Origin: Devosia beringensis
GTDB taxonomy: Bacteria > Pseudomonadota > Alphaproteobacteria > Rhizobiales > Devosiaceae
DNA length: 64,000 bases
Assembly: GCF_014926585.1 (NCBI RefSeq)
Contig: NZ_CP045422.1
Span: forward strand, 62,001-126,000
Reading direction: 5' to 3'
Position numbers and translations under genes: made by a program. Under the pieces are notes generated by a model. That model searched no databases. It was not told the origin of the DNA and worked only from the letters and a program-made list of their open reading frames with translations. Positions 24,891-32,929 of this stretch are shown here, in pieces. Positions within the stretch are counted from its first letter, which is position 1. Every line of letters starts with the position of its first letter.

Positions 24891-25475
24891 TCAGGCCACA
24901 TTTTTATATACAGATGCCGGCTTCTCTTTGGGGATTATGCCAAGATGATGCCCCACCGCGTTTAAAGCAAGACGCAAATCTCCAATCATCTGCGGGTGCT
25001 GCTCGTCGCGATTTACAAGGTAGTCGAGCGCAGCCCACATGTTCGCGCCGCGGTTCTCGTGGAAACCCTGCTCAAGCTGCACGGCTGCCTGCAGGGCATT
25101 CCAGCGACTGATGGCCGCTTTGCACCGCCGAGCATAGTCCTCGCTCTCGCCCTGGTCGCCGCCACCTGTGCCGGTGCGTAGCGCGTCTGGTGACTTCACT
25201 GCCCGCTGGAATGCCTCATAGGCCTGGCGCCATGCTTGGGCAGCATCATACTGTGCATTTGTGATCCCATCTGCGCTGTTCTTGTTCCCGGCCATGCAAA
25301 GCCGGCCTACATAAGTTCCGGCCCGCTGATCCCGGGCATCCTTTTCAGAAAGTCCGAACACGCGCATCCGCAGCGCAATGCCGTCGGCGTTCTCTGCATA
25401 GGTCGATGCCGCGCGGCTGATCTGCCCGCTCTTCGTCCGCTTGACGCCTATCTTCCTTGGTCTGCCCTTTGCCAT
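24891..25475 (-). CDS. Last gene of the early operon; possible late regulator
   Basis: 194 residues. Basic N-terminus (KGRPRKIGVKRTKSGQISR), then helices. It occupies the last position of the leftward early operon, immediately before the late block, where lambdoid phages carry late regulators such as Q. No Q-like zinc finger or HTH is obvious, so the regulator idea is only positional. It starts two bases after the replication gene's stop region. Confidence 0.65.
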   Translation of the reverse strand: MAKGRPRKIGVKRTKSGQISRAASTYAENADGIALRMRVFGLSEKDARDQRAGTYVGRLCMAGNKNSADGITNAQYDAAQAWRQAYEAFQRAVKSPDALRTGTGGGDQGESEDYARRCKAAISRWNALQAAVQLEQGFHENRGANMWAALDYLVNRDEQHPQMIGDLRLALNAVGHHLGIIPKEKPASVYKNVA

Positions 25476-25476
25476 T

Positions 25477-26376
25477 CTATGCCCTCTTCAGTTGATTGTT
25501 TGACTTGCAAAGCGGGCTAATTCCCTGCCTCGCCTGCTCGATTTCTTCAATGCGGAATGTTGCCTTGCCGCTGTTGCCAACCATCACGGGCTTGCCGCGA
25601 AGCCGCTGGACGGCGATGAAGTCGGGGTGATCCGAGGCCAGCACGACCAGGCCATTAGCTGCCGGCGGCACGGGGTCGGACTTGAGTGGCACGGTCAGCG
25701 CATCGACCCAGGCGCCTGATGCAATCCAACGGCCCATGCCCATCCTGAATTCCAGCTGGGCTTTCGGATCAACACCGCGGGCTTCGCTGTCCTCGATGTG
25801 CCACTGGTGCATGCGCTTGGTGGCGATCAAGAGCCGATGCGTCTCCGCATCGCTCAGCGCTGCCATGGCCTTGGTCCCTGCCAGACGGTTATCCATTGGC
25901 CTGTGGGGGTACTCGTCCCAAAGATCATCATCGCAAACCCGCGCTCCCGAATCCGAGCGAAGCGAAGGATGGTCGTTGGAAGAAAGGTCGTTATGTTGTG
26001 ACGTAGCTACGTCACAGGGGCTGTGATGTTCAGGCGTCACAACCCCCTGTGATGCTGGCGTCACAGGGTCAGCTACATCTGGTGGTTCGTCGGGACGATC
26101 CATCAACACCCGGTACTGGCTGATAGTGCGGCCCTGGGCCTTCGTGAGCTGATCGCGCTTGCTCAAATAACCCATCTCACACAGGTCACGAATGGCCCGA
26201 TTGATGGTCTCGCGGGTCTTGCCGCATGCCTCTCCAAGCTTGCGCTGATTGACCGTGCACCAGCCCTTATTGTCGGTGTGCGTGCCGATCTGGGCCAGGA
26301 CGCGCAGGTGCACATCCTTGAACCGCGGATCGGTCAAGCAGTCGGCCGGAAATATGCTGTAGCGGGGTCCGCTCAT
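25477..26376 (-). CDS. Replication initiation protein with N-terminal winged helix
   Basis: 299 residues. Residues about 18-95 are a winged-helix domain (LRVLAQIGTHTDNKGWCTVNQRKL, ETINRAIRDLCEMGYLSKR) like that of phage O/DnaD-type replication proteins. The middle is a Pro/Ser-rich linker, and the C-terminal part (about 155-299) is helical and unassigned. Three dyad repeats lie inside the linker-coding part, as the lambda origin lies inside gene O. It overlaps the previous gene by ATGA. Confidence 0.75.
   Translation of the reverse strand: MSGPRYSIFPADCLTDPRFKDVHLRVLAQIGTHTDNKGWCTVNQRKLGEACGKTRETINRAIRDLCEMGYLSKRDQLTKAQGRTISQYRVLMDRPDEPPDVADPVTPASQGVVTPEHHSPCDVATSQHNDLSSNDHPSLRSDSGARVCDDDLWDEYPHRPMDNRLAGTKAMAALSDAETHRLLIATKRMHQWHIEDSEARGVDPKAQLEFRMGMGRWIASGAWVDALTVPLKSDPVPPAANGLVVLASDHPDFIAVQRLRGKPVMVGNSGKATFRIEEIEQARQGISPLCKSNNQLKRA
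25997..26065. repeat. Three tandem dyad iterons, candidate phage replication origin
   Basis: Three inverted pairs of TGTGAYG: 25997-26016 is the perfect palindrome TGTGACGTAGCTACGTCACA; 26022-26041 is TGTGATG-N6-CGTCACA; 26048-26065 is TGTGATG-N4-CGTCACA. Units repeat every 25-26 bp. They lie within the replication-protein gene, the arrangement of lambdoid origins. No other copies were noticed in the window. Confidence 0.6.
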
Positions 26377-26594
26377 GCTCCGGTCCGCAACCCGTGTTTG
26401 GCATGAGGCGGGCGTGCCGTAGTCGGCAGCCCATTAGCCCAGCGGAATTCGTGGATAGCCCGGCCGACCGCGCCGCGAGACGCGCCAGTGCGTTGCCTTA
26501 TGGCTATGTTGGCGGCGCCGGCCAGGTGCATAGCGACAATGGCCGCTGTCTGGCTGGGATGGCCCAAGGTGAGTTTGGCGTTGTGGGTACTCAC
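26373..26594 (-). CDS. Small HTH-like protein
   Basis: 73 residues. GHPSQTAAIVAMHLAGAANI followed by IRQRTGASRGAVGRAIHEFR fits a helix-turn-helix of the recombinase/resolvase HTH type. It is coupled on both sides: its start overlaps the DnaA-like gene's end and its stop overlaps the replication gene's start. It probably serves replication control. Family assignment is tentative. Confidence 0.6.
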   Translation of the reverse strand: MSTHNAKLTLGHPSQTAAIVAMHLAGAANIAIRQRTGASRGAVGRAIHEFRWANGLPTTARPPHAKHGLRTGA

Positions 26595-27196
26595 GCGGCG
26601 CTCCCGGCTTTGGAGGCGTCGGCGGCACGCATGCGCCTGACATTTTTGGGCAGAAACTTGCCCGTCATTGGCCTCTGAAGCTTTGGGAACTTCTTAAGGG
26701 AATTGTTGACCGTGGAATGATCTCGGCCACCGATGACCCGGCCAATGGCAGGGAGGCTTAGGGCTGTATGCGCGGCGATCAGATAGACGGCGTAGTGCCG
26801 GGCCGCTGCGATTTCCTTGAAGCGCTCGGGCCCGATGATGTCGCGCGACTTAACGCCGCCTTTAACCGCAGCCAGGGCAACAAGGAACCGCCAGGAGGGC
26901 TCCGACAGCATATTGAGCGGGCAGCCGTAATACCGCTCAGTTAGAGCCACTAAGGGCTCTGTTGAGGCATTCGGCGCCACATCGTTGGACCCATCCGCCG
27001 GCGGCGCCAGGCGAGGTACTGGGGCGGCCGGGGCACGCATGCGCAGATAGACCGCCCGGCTATTGGCGAGCACGTCCGCAGCCGTCTCCAGCCGCTTGGC
27101 GGGCATGGCATAGCCCTGCCCGTGCGAGCTCTGCTGCACTGCCATGAGCGGGATAAACGAGCTGTGCATGGTGATGGTGGCAAGAGCCTGGCTCAT
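26591..27196 (-). CDS. DnaA domain IV-like protein
   Basis: 201 residues from ATG 27196 with AGGAGG upstream. Residues about 120-185 match the DNA-binding domain IV of DnaA, including the signature GGRDHSTVNNSLKKF after SRDIIGPERFKEIAAARHYA. No AAA+ ATPase domain is present. The N-terminal 100 residues are Pro/Ala-rich. Such stand-alone domain IV proteins in phages may bind DnaA boxes and hijack or block host initiation; here it sits directly upstream of the replication gene. Confidence 0.8.
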   Translation of the reverse strand: MSQALATITMHSSFIPLMAVQQSSHGQGYAMPAKRLETAADVLANSRAVYLRMRAPAAPVPRLAPPADGSNDVAPNASTEPLVALTERYYGCPLNMLSEPSWRFLVALAAVKGGVKSRDIIGPERFKEIAAARHYAVYLIAAHTALSLPAIGRVIGGRDHSTVNNSLKKFPKLQRPMTGKFLPKNVRRMRAADASKAGSAA

Positions 27197-27795
27197 ACGT
27201 CCCTCCTGTGTTCGTGCGGGGATGGGCTGGCTGGCAGGATTTTGGCGCCCCATAGCATGCGCGGCGTGGCCTGAAGGGCTTTTGGACCCCAGACGTACCA
27301 GGCATGATCTTCCGTGCCCGTCTCTCCATTGCCGGCCCAGCTGATGCGGTCGAGCAAAGCGATTTTCGCCATGAACCGGGGATTGTCTTGGAACAGGTGG
27401 CGGCGCGTCTTGCCGAAATCGAACTTGGCGGTCAGCAGCAACGCGACCAGGCCGTCGCAGCGATCAAGCGCCAGTTCGGCGAAGCGCACCGCGTCACGGT
27501 TGCCTTTCCCATATGGCGGGTTGGTGATGATGGCGTCGAAGGCTGGACCAGTGTAAGGCGCGTTCAGGAAGTCCCGAATTGCGTTGTGCTCGCGGTCATA
27601 GGTGACGATGTCGCTGGTCTTTACGACGGCACCGTGATGGCGCAGGACGTCAGCCATCAGGTGATTTCCCGCTGCTGGCTCCCATACTTGCAGCCCGGCC
27701 AGCGGGAAATGCCGCAACAGCACTTCAGTCGCCCAGGGCTCGGTTTGGTACAGGTCATTGTCCGCGCGGACATAATTTGAGGCAGTGACGGTCAA
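27193..27795 (-). CDS. Adenine-type DNA methyltransferase
   Basis: 200 residues. The SAM motif is WEPAAGNHLMADVL and the catalytic motif is NPPYGKGN, typical of N6-adenine or N4-cytosine methylases lacking a separate recognition domain. The C-terminus has a W-G-rich segment (YVWGPKALQATPRMLWG). No cognate restriction enzyme is adjacent, so it is an orphan methylase probably used for protection against host restriction. ATGA overlaps join it to both neighbours. Confidence 0.82.
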   Translation of the reverse strand: MTVTASNYVRADNDLYQTEPWATEVLLRHFPLAGLQVWEPAAGNHLMADVLRHHGAVVKTSDIVTYDREHNAIRDFLNAPYTGPAFDAIITNPPYGKGNRDAVRFAELALDRCDGLVALLLTAKFDFGKTRRHLFQDNPRFMAKIALLDRISWAGNGETGTEDHAWYVWGPKALQATPRMLWGAKILPASPSPHEHRRDV

Positions 27796-27998
27796 TGCGA
27801 CCTCCCCGCGATATCGTCCAGTGCTTGCTGGATTGCTGGGGAGACGCCTGCCTCGGCAGCACGCAGCTCCCTGGCATGTTCAGCCATAAGCTTTGCCGTG
27901 GTTTCTGCCCGGCGTGCGCGTTCCCGGATCCGTGCGCCTGTAGAGCCAGGAGGCAACGGCTTCGGATTGGTGATGCTCTGGATGGCTTTAATGTTCAT
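27792..27998 (-). CDS. Small basic helical protein
   Basis: 68 residues, Arg/Ala/Glu-rich helix (RIRERARRAETTAKLMAEHA). ATGA overlaps tie it to the cytosine methylase upstream and the adenine methylase downstream, so it is translated as part of the early operon. No family recognised. Confidence 0.6.
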   Translation of the reverse strand: MNIKAIQSITNPKPLPPGSTGARIRERARRAETTAKLMAEHARELRAAEAGVSPAIQQALDDIAGRSH

Positions 27999-29941
27999 TC
28001 AGCAGCTACCTTTTCGGCCTTGGCCATGTCGGCGCAGTTGGCTGCCACCAGCGCCGCCGCGATGGGTGGGCAGACGCTGTTGCCGCACATGCGGACCTGG
28101 GCGGTTTTGGTGAGCGTCCGGCGGCTGCCATCGGCAAAGACGCCAGTCTCGATCTCGTAGTCGGCGGGGAAACCCTGAGCCTTGAACAGTTCGCGAGGCG
28201 TCAGCATCCGCATTCCGATGTCGACAATCTCGTAGGGTTCCCCCTCGACGGTAACGATGCCGAAGCGGTCCTTTGTCGTGACCGTGCCCATTGGCGCCCC
28301 CACTTCGTGCCCGTCACCTTCCGCGCCGTAATATTTCATCAGGAAGGCGCGGACCTCGGCGACATGCTCGCTACCGGCCGTCTGGGTCGGAGTGCCGCCA
28401 TCGATCGGCAGCGAGGCGCGCTGGCTGCCCTTCATGTTCATCAGGCCGGCCGAGACGACCGATTGCTGGCTGCCAGTGGCGGTGACTGCTGAAATGGGCT
28501 CTTCAGCCGGATGGCCTGCATGGACGCCGCCCGCCGGCATGGTGTTGTGCTGGGCGAGGAAGGCGGCCACCAGCGCATGACGGTTGGATGTCACGACCGT
28601 GTTGACCGGGTCAATCGGATCAGACGAGCGATCGTTCGAGCCCTCGCCCTCGCCATAGTAGCTGGACAGATGCGCGGCGATGATCTGGTTCTGATCCTTG
28701 TCGCTGGCGGCAATGGTCCGGTGCGGCTCGTCAGCGGCCCTATGCGAACCGCCATGCTGGGCAGACGACAGTATCGGCGCGACCAGGACGGTTTCGGCCT
28801 TGGTGGTGCCGGTGGCGCAAGGCTCGTCGGCCGAGCGTGGCCGGCTTTGGCCGGCGCGCCCACCAACACCAGCCAGCACGGGCGCGACCAGGGACAGGCC
28901 AGCGCCGCCCGCCGTGACCGTATGGGTTGGCTTGTCGGCCTCGTTATAGGGCTTGCCAGCGTTCCGCATTGTCATCAGGTGCGGCATCACAACGCCAAGG
29001 GGCGCAGCGCCGCCTGGGCGCTTGACGAAGCTGTTGGCGGTGACCGTGGGCAGCGGAGCGTCGATGTCGGAACCAACGGCGCCGGTCTGAAACTTGATGA
29101 TGAACGGCTTGGCCGCGTCGAGCACATACCGCTTCACGCCCTTGGCGATGCGGGCCATGGTGTTGTCGGCCAGCGGCCGGATGGCGCGGACGCCGAACTT
29201 GTCCATGATCTGCGCGGAGGTATCGAAGATCGACGGGCACGGTATCGACCAGTCGATCACATGGCTGGCGGCAGTGTGGTACGGCAGACGGCCTGGGCCA
29301 TGCGTCGGGGCTGGCCAAGTGATCTTCTGGCCATCGCAGCGAGCGATGAGGAACAGGCGCTTGCGCGTGGTCGGCGCGCCGTAGTCACAGGCCCGCAGTT
29401 CCTTCCACTCGACCTTGTAGCCATGCTTGCGCAGCGCGCCGATCCACTCATTGAACGTCTGCCCCTTGCGGTCTGGGCAAGGGAAGACGCCTTTGGCTGT
29501 CTCGATCAGCGGGCCCCACGTCTGGAATTCCTCGACGTTCTCCAGGATGATGACGCGCGGCCGCACACGCTCGGCCCAGAGCACCACCGTCCAAGCCAGA
29601 TCGCGGATCTCGCGCTTGACCGGCGCCCCGCCCTTGGCCTTGCTGAAATGCTTACAATCGGGGGATGCCCAGAGCAGCCCGACCTTGCGCCGGCCGACGA
29701 CGTCCATGGGGTCCACCTTGTAGATGTTTTTGGACAGGTGGACGGTGTCGGGATGATTGGCCGCGTGCAGCGCCAGTGCCTCGGTATCGTGGTTGATCGC
29801 ATAGTCCGGCGAACGTCCAAGCGCCATTTCGATACCGGTCGATGCGCCACCGCCTCCGGCGAAGCTGTCAACGATCAGTTCGTCAGCATCGGGCGCGCCC
29901 TGGTCGAGCATCCAGAATGAAGGCGGGAGTCGTGCATTCAT
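27995..29941 (-). CDS. C5-cytosine DNA methyltransferase
   Basis: 648 residues. Motif I DSFAGGGGASTGIEMA; motif IV with the catalytic Cys96 in SPDCKHFS (variant of PCQ); motif VI ENVEEF; motif VIII TTRKRLFLIA; C-terminal motifs MLTPRELFKAQGFP and GNSVCPPIAA. The region of about residues 300-570 is unusually long and holds about eight repeats of a P-x-x-T-V-T-A beta-turn motif (DAPLPTVTANS, ADKPTHTVTAGG, AEEPISAVTATG), presumably the target-recognition part. Probably protects phage DNA from restriction. Confidence 0.92.
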   Translation of the reverse strand: MNARLPPSFWMLDQGAPDADELIVDSFAGGGGASTGIEMALGRSPDYAINHDTEALALHAANHPDTVHLSKNIYKVDPMDVVGRRKVGLLWASPDCKHFSKAKGGAPVKREIRDLAWTVVLWAERVRPRVIILENVEEFQTWGPLIETAKGVFPCPDRKGQTFNEWIGALRKHGYKVEWKELRACDYGAPTTRKRLFLIARCDGQKITWPAPTHGPGRLPYHTAASHVIDWSIPCPSIFDTSAQIMDKFGVRAIRPLADNTMARIAKGVKRYVLDAAKPFIIKFQTGAVGSDIDAPLPTVTANSFVKRPGGAAPLGVVMPHLMTMRNAGKPYNEADKPTHTVTAGGAGLSLVAPVLAGVGGRAGQSRPRSADEPCATGTTKAETVLVAPILSSAQHGGSHRAADEPHRTIAASDKDQNQIIAAHLSSYYGEGEGSNDRSSDPIDPVNTVVTSNRHALVAAFLAQHNTMPAGGVHAGHPAEEPISAVTATGSQQSVVSAGLMNMKGSQRASLPIDGGTPTQTAGSEHVAEVRAFLMKYYGAEGDGHEVGAPMGTVTTKDRFGIVTVEGEPYEIVDIGMRMLTPRELFKAQGFPADYEIETGVFADGSRRTLTKTAQVRMCGNSVCPPIAAALVAANCADMAKAEKVAAE

Positions 29942-29944
29942 GGC

Positions 29945-30388
29945 CTAGATTCCCCATCCTTGAGACTGGTCGGCGGTCTCGTCTGCATCGGTGAGGCCGA
30001 TTCCGGGCATATCCATTGAGCGAACGCCTCGGCCCTTTGGACGCACGACCTGGCCCATTCCGCCCTGGTCAGCAGCGGCAAGGATCGCAACAAGGCGTTC
30101 CTCACGAGCTTTGAGATGTTGCCTTTCACGACGCGCCTCCTCGACCGCAATGGCCGTCAAATCCTGAATTTCGTAGTGGTCGATGCGCCGGGCTTCCTTG
30201 AACCAGAGGGCGCGAACTCTCCGCTCCGTCCAGCGCCGCGGCCGATCCCGAACCACCCCTGCAGGCAGCTGGTTCTCCCGCTTCTTCAGCGCATCGAAGG
30301 CTTCCCCTATCGCGCCGGCTACCTTGCGAGAGGCGCTGACTGGGTAGATTTCTTGAATGAATTCGGAGGCGAACTGGACGTCAGTCAT
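29945..30388 (-). CDS. Helical early protein of unknown function
   Basis: 147 residues from ATG 30388, with AGGGGCAGGG just upstream and overlap with the preceding ORF (ATGACTGA). Arg-rich helices (RPRRWTERRVRALWFKEARRI, RRERQHLKAREERLVAILAA). No family recognised. An earlier start at 30508 has no ribosome site. Confidence 0.6.
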   Translation of the reverse strand: MTDVQFASEFIQEIYPVSASRKVAGAIGEAFDALKKRENQLPAGVVRDRPRRWTERRVRALWFKEARRIDHYEIQDLTAIAVEEARRERQHLKAREERLVAILAAADQGGMGQVVRPKGRGVRSMDMPGIGLTDADETADQSQGWGI

Positions 30389-30881
30389 TGCGCCCTGCCC
30401 CTTGGATGAAAAATCCACGATGTTGGAGTGAGTTTCCACGACCTTGTCTCCACTTGCTGGCATTGTTTGAACCAGCAGATGAACCGGGGTTGGAAAGGCG
30501 ACGGACATGAATAGGCGCAGCAGCGACGGCAGTTATGAGCGGCTGATGCGGAAGGCGATTGCGAACGGAATGGGAGGCAACCCGACCGGACGCGGAAACA
30601 CAGCGAGCAGCGGAAACGCGCTCAGCTTTATGGGTTGGGCGAATGCACAAATCGACCGGGAGGGCGAGGACGCGCACTCGCCCCCGACGGGGAGGAGCCG
30701 CCGGATGGGAATGGGGATGAAGAACGAGGGAAAGGCCACTCTCCCTCGCGATCCCAGCCCGGCCCATGGCCGGCCTGTCCTGCGGCTTGTCAGCAGCAAG
30801 GGTGGGCGCGCACTTCTCCGAAGCGAGCGATTGCCCCCGCTCTTTGCGCGTCCATCTTTGGTGCTGGTGAAGGGATGACAT
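30381..30881 (-). CDS. Ambiguous coding region, coupled leftward ORF
   Basis: A 166-codon leftward ORF whose ATG overlaps the wHTH gene's stop (TGATG) and whose stop overlaps the next gene's start. The coupling fits the operon, but the protein (Arg, His, Pro and Ser-rich) is not typical and could be a shadow. A rival rightward ORF at 30507-30878 (MNRRSSDGSYERLMRKAIAN) looks more protein-like in composition but would run against the operon. I cannot decide between them. Confidence 0.35.
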   Translation of the reverse strand: MSSLHQHQRWTRKERGQSLASEKCAPTLAADKPQDRPAMGRAGIARESGLSLVLHPHSHPAAPPRRGRVRVLALPVDLCIRPTHKAERVSAARCVSASGRVASHSVRNRLPHQPLITAVAAAPIHVRRLSNPGSSAGSNNASKWRQGRGNSLQHRGFFIQGAGRND

Positions 30882-31213
30882 CACGCCACCGCCTGGCTGA
30901 GAGACACAGGCTGGCGGGTCAATCGATAGCCCTGGCCCCATACACCCATGACGCCCAGGCCAGTACCAGCCAACCTCCGGTTGCAATGGTGGACAAAGGC
31001 TCTGACCACATTCTCTGGCCGATCGGGCCCGCCGTTCGGATCGTGACCCCAGAGCAAGTGGTACAGATGCCCATGGGCCACCAGCTGCCCGTTCCTCGCT
31101 GCAACAGCCAGGAATAGCGTTGTTTGGCTCGGGCTAAGCCCGCACCTTTGGGCTATCGCGGCATATGGCTCGGGCAACGCCTGACCGCAGCACTCGCAAA
31201 CCTTGGCGCTCAT
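30881..31213 (-). CDS. Winged-helix regulator with Cys-rich N-terminus
   Basis: 110 residues from ATG 31213. The N-terminus KVCECCGQALPEP resembles a small zinc knuckle. The rest (SPSQTTLFLAVAARNGQLVA, YHLLWGHDPNGGPDRPENVV, VWGQGYRLT) has the layout of an OmpR-type winged helix ending in the GYRL wing. Coupled by TGATG to the small membrane ORF. Likely a phage regulator; targets unknown. Confidence 0.65.
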   Translation of the reverse strand: MSAKVCECCGQALPEPYAAIAQRCGLSPSQTTLFLAVAARNGQLVAHGHLYHLLWGHDPNGGPDRPENVVRAFVHHCNRRLAGTGLGVMGVWGQGYRLTRQPVSLSQAVA

Positions 31214-31329
31214 CACCGGCCCCCTACTAGCCGAAGGACGAATGCGATTGATGCAACAAGACCGGCAGCTGCAGTCAGGGCCCACATGGCGGGTGCGATA
31301 TCGAAGTGACGGGCGCGGGTCGTTTTCAT
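31213..31329 (-). CDS. 38-residue single-TM protein
   Basis: The start overlaps the GapR-ParB stop (ATGA) and the stop overlaps the wHTH start (TGATG), so it is a translated link in the operon. Basic N-terminus (MKTTRARHF) then one TM (APAMWALTAAAGLVASIAFV). Function unknown. Confidence 0.55.
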   Translation of the reverse strand: MKTTRARHFDIAPAMWALTAAAGLVASIAFVLRLVGGR

Positions 31330-32366
31330 GCCAGCACCATGCCCAGTTCGAAGGCGGCATAGATGTCGGCCTTGCGCTTGGGCTCGGCTTTGGCGAGACG
31401 CTGGGCGATGCGGAACGACTGTTCTTCGGTCAGCATCCGGCCGGCCGTGTTCCACTTGATGCAATCGATCAGCGGGTCGCAGCCATCGTATTGGACGACG
31501 GGGTAATCGATGCCGAGGCTGCGGGCTTTCATGAACCGTGTCCAACCGTCGAGGATGACATTGCCGATCTTGACGATGGGCCCCGAGGCCGCATTGGCCA
31601 TGTCATCGTCGATAACGTCAGTGTCCTGCCCGGCCTCGCCGAAGGCTTGGCTGTATTCGTGACGGATCACGCCCTGTGGTGGAGTGGATTCCCAAGTGAT
31701 GACGCCAGGGGCGGCGTAGAGGGGGGCCGAAGCGGCAGAGGCCGAAACCCCCACCGACTTACCCGCAACCTTCAGTTCCGCAGAAGGGGTAGCATCGTCA
31801 AAGCTGTCAACATTCGGAGCGTCGCTTCCTGTGGAAGTCTGGGCATTGTGATCTGCGATCTGGCCGTCATCATTGGCTGGGGATCCAGCCAGGTCGCTGC
31901 CAGCCTGGAGGACAGGCTGGGGTTCGGATTGTTCTTCTGCCTCGACCATCACGTCGAGCGCCGCAACCAAGGCATCACGACCAGCTTGGGTCTGAATGCC
32001 GTCGGCAACTGTGTTCAGGAGCTTGGCAGTCTCCGGGGCAGTTCCGGTCGCTTCGGATGCATGCGTGTGCGTAGCATGAACCGTGCCAACTCGACCGTCA
32101 TAGGCGGTCAGGTAAAGCTCGAAGATCGCTTCGCCTTCCATCACCGCAGCAGCATCGGTCTGGCGCTTCTCGACGTAGTTGACCAGCTTTCCCAGCACCG
32201 TCTTGTCGAAGCCGTTGCCCTTGGCCTCGGCATAGATTTCGCGGATGTCGGCATTGATCTCGTGCACTTCGCCCTTGAGGCGCAGGATGCGGTCGACAAA
32301 GGCCTTGATCTGATCCTGGGCAACGCTGCTGCCGTCGCTGGGCACTTCGTTCGATGGGTAAGCCAT
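31326..32366 (-). CDS. GapR-like domain fused to ParB-like domain
   Basis: 346 residues. Residues 17-90 match the GapR/DUF2312 nucleoid-binding family (QDQIKAFVDRILRLKGEVHE, IYAEAKGNGFDKTVLGKLV). Residues about 91-220 are an Ala/Ser/Asp-rich linker. Residues about 220-335 look like a ParB N-terminal/Srx-fold domain: VIRHEYSQAF, VKIGNVILDGWTRFMKARSL, then CIKWNTAGRMLTEEQSFRIA. GapR binds overtwisted DNA ahead of replication forks and aids topoisomerases; ParB-like domains bind or cut DNA. The combination in an early phage operon suggests replication or host-chromosome control, which is inference. Confidence 0.78.
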   Translation of the reverse strand: MAYPSNEVPSDGSSVAQDQIKAFVDRILRLKGEVHEINADIREIYAEAKGNGFDKTVLGKLVNYVEKRQTDAAAVMEGEAIFELYLTAYDGRVGTVHATHTHASEATGTAPETAKLLNTVADGIQTQAGRDALVAALDVMVEAEEQSEPQPVLQAGSDLAGSPANDDGQIADHNAQTSTGSDAPNVDSFDDATPSAELKVAGKSVGVSASAASAPLYAAPGVITWESTPPQGVIRHEYSQAFGEAGQDTDVIDDDMANAASGPIVKIGNVILDGWTRFMKARSLGIDYPVVQYDGCDPLIDCIKWNTAGRMLTEEQSFRIAQRLAKAEPKRKADIYAAFELGMVLA

Positions 32367-32369
32367 GGC

Positions 32370-32720
32370 CTATGCCCTCGCCGTGATGGTGATGGATCGG
32401 GGCCGGTTGGGATGGTCGGCAACGACGCCGCGCGCCTTCATGCCCTTGACCAGATCGAAGGCCCTAGTCTTGCTGCGGCCGACAGCCACCGCGATCTGCG
32501 AATAGGTCGGAGAGGCGCCCAGATGCTCGGCCTGATAGGTGCGGATGAAAGCCAGCGCCTCAGCCTGGGCAGACGTCAGGCCGCCGGGAATTGCCGTTGC
32601 GGCTGCCTGCCCCGCCATGAACGCCAGCGCGATCATATCGACCTGATCTGTGTCGAGGTGATCGTCCCAGAAGTCAGCGGCCCAATTCAGTATTTCGGCT
32701 GGGATGGGTTGAGCGTTCAT
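32370..32720 (-). CDS. LexA-type winged-helix DNA-binding protein
   Basis: 116 residues. The C-terminal part (LTSAQAEALAFIRTYQAEHL, SPTYSQIAVAVGRSKTRAFD, RGVVADHPNRPRSITI) follows the LexA DNA-binding domain plan, with no protease domain. It is the second gene after the Cro-like gene, with ATGA overlap, placing it in early regulation. Confidence 0.7.
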   Translation of the reverse strand: MNAQPIPAEILNWAADFWDDHLDTDQVDMIALAFMAGQAAATAIPGGLTSAQAEALAFIRTYQAEHLGASPTYSQIAVAVGRSKTRAFDLVKGMKARGVVADHPNRPRSITITARA

Positions 32721-32914
32721 GCTGCTGCACTCGCAAGCAAGTCAGCTGCCCGCTCGACGGCGCGCCAGTTATCGAGACGAGGCGTAGTCGAACCATTCTT
32801 CCAGCGCGTCCACATGGACCGATCTATGGTCGCCTCGCGCAGCACATCGGCTATGCGGAGGCCACGGTCCTGAACGCTTTTTTCAAATGCGGCAATTTCA
32901 TCTGCTGTGCTCAT
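32717..32914 (-). CDS. Cro-like HTH regulator
   Basis: 65 residues from ATG 32914 (a GTG at 32923 is possible). A short Cro-like HTH (VLREATIDRSMWTRWKNGST) in the first gene of the leftward early operon, divergent from the S24-type repressor and separated from it by GCATTAATGC operators. It most likely competes with the repressor for these sites during lytic growth. Confidence 0.72.
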   Translation of the reverse strand: MSTADEIAAFEKSVQDRGLRIADVLREATIDRSMWTRWKNGSTTPRLDNWRAVERAADLLASAAA

Positions 32915-32929
32915 GCCCAGCACATTGCA

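Noticed and set aside
28511..29920. A 469-codon rightward open frame
   Set aside because: Antisense to the cytosine methyltransferase.
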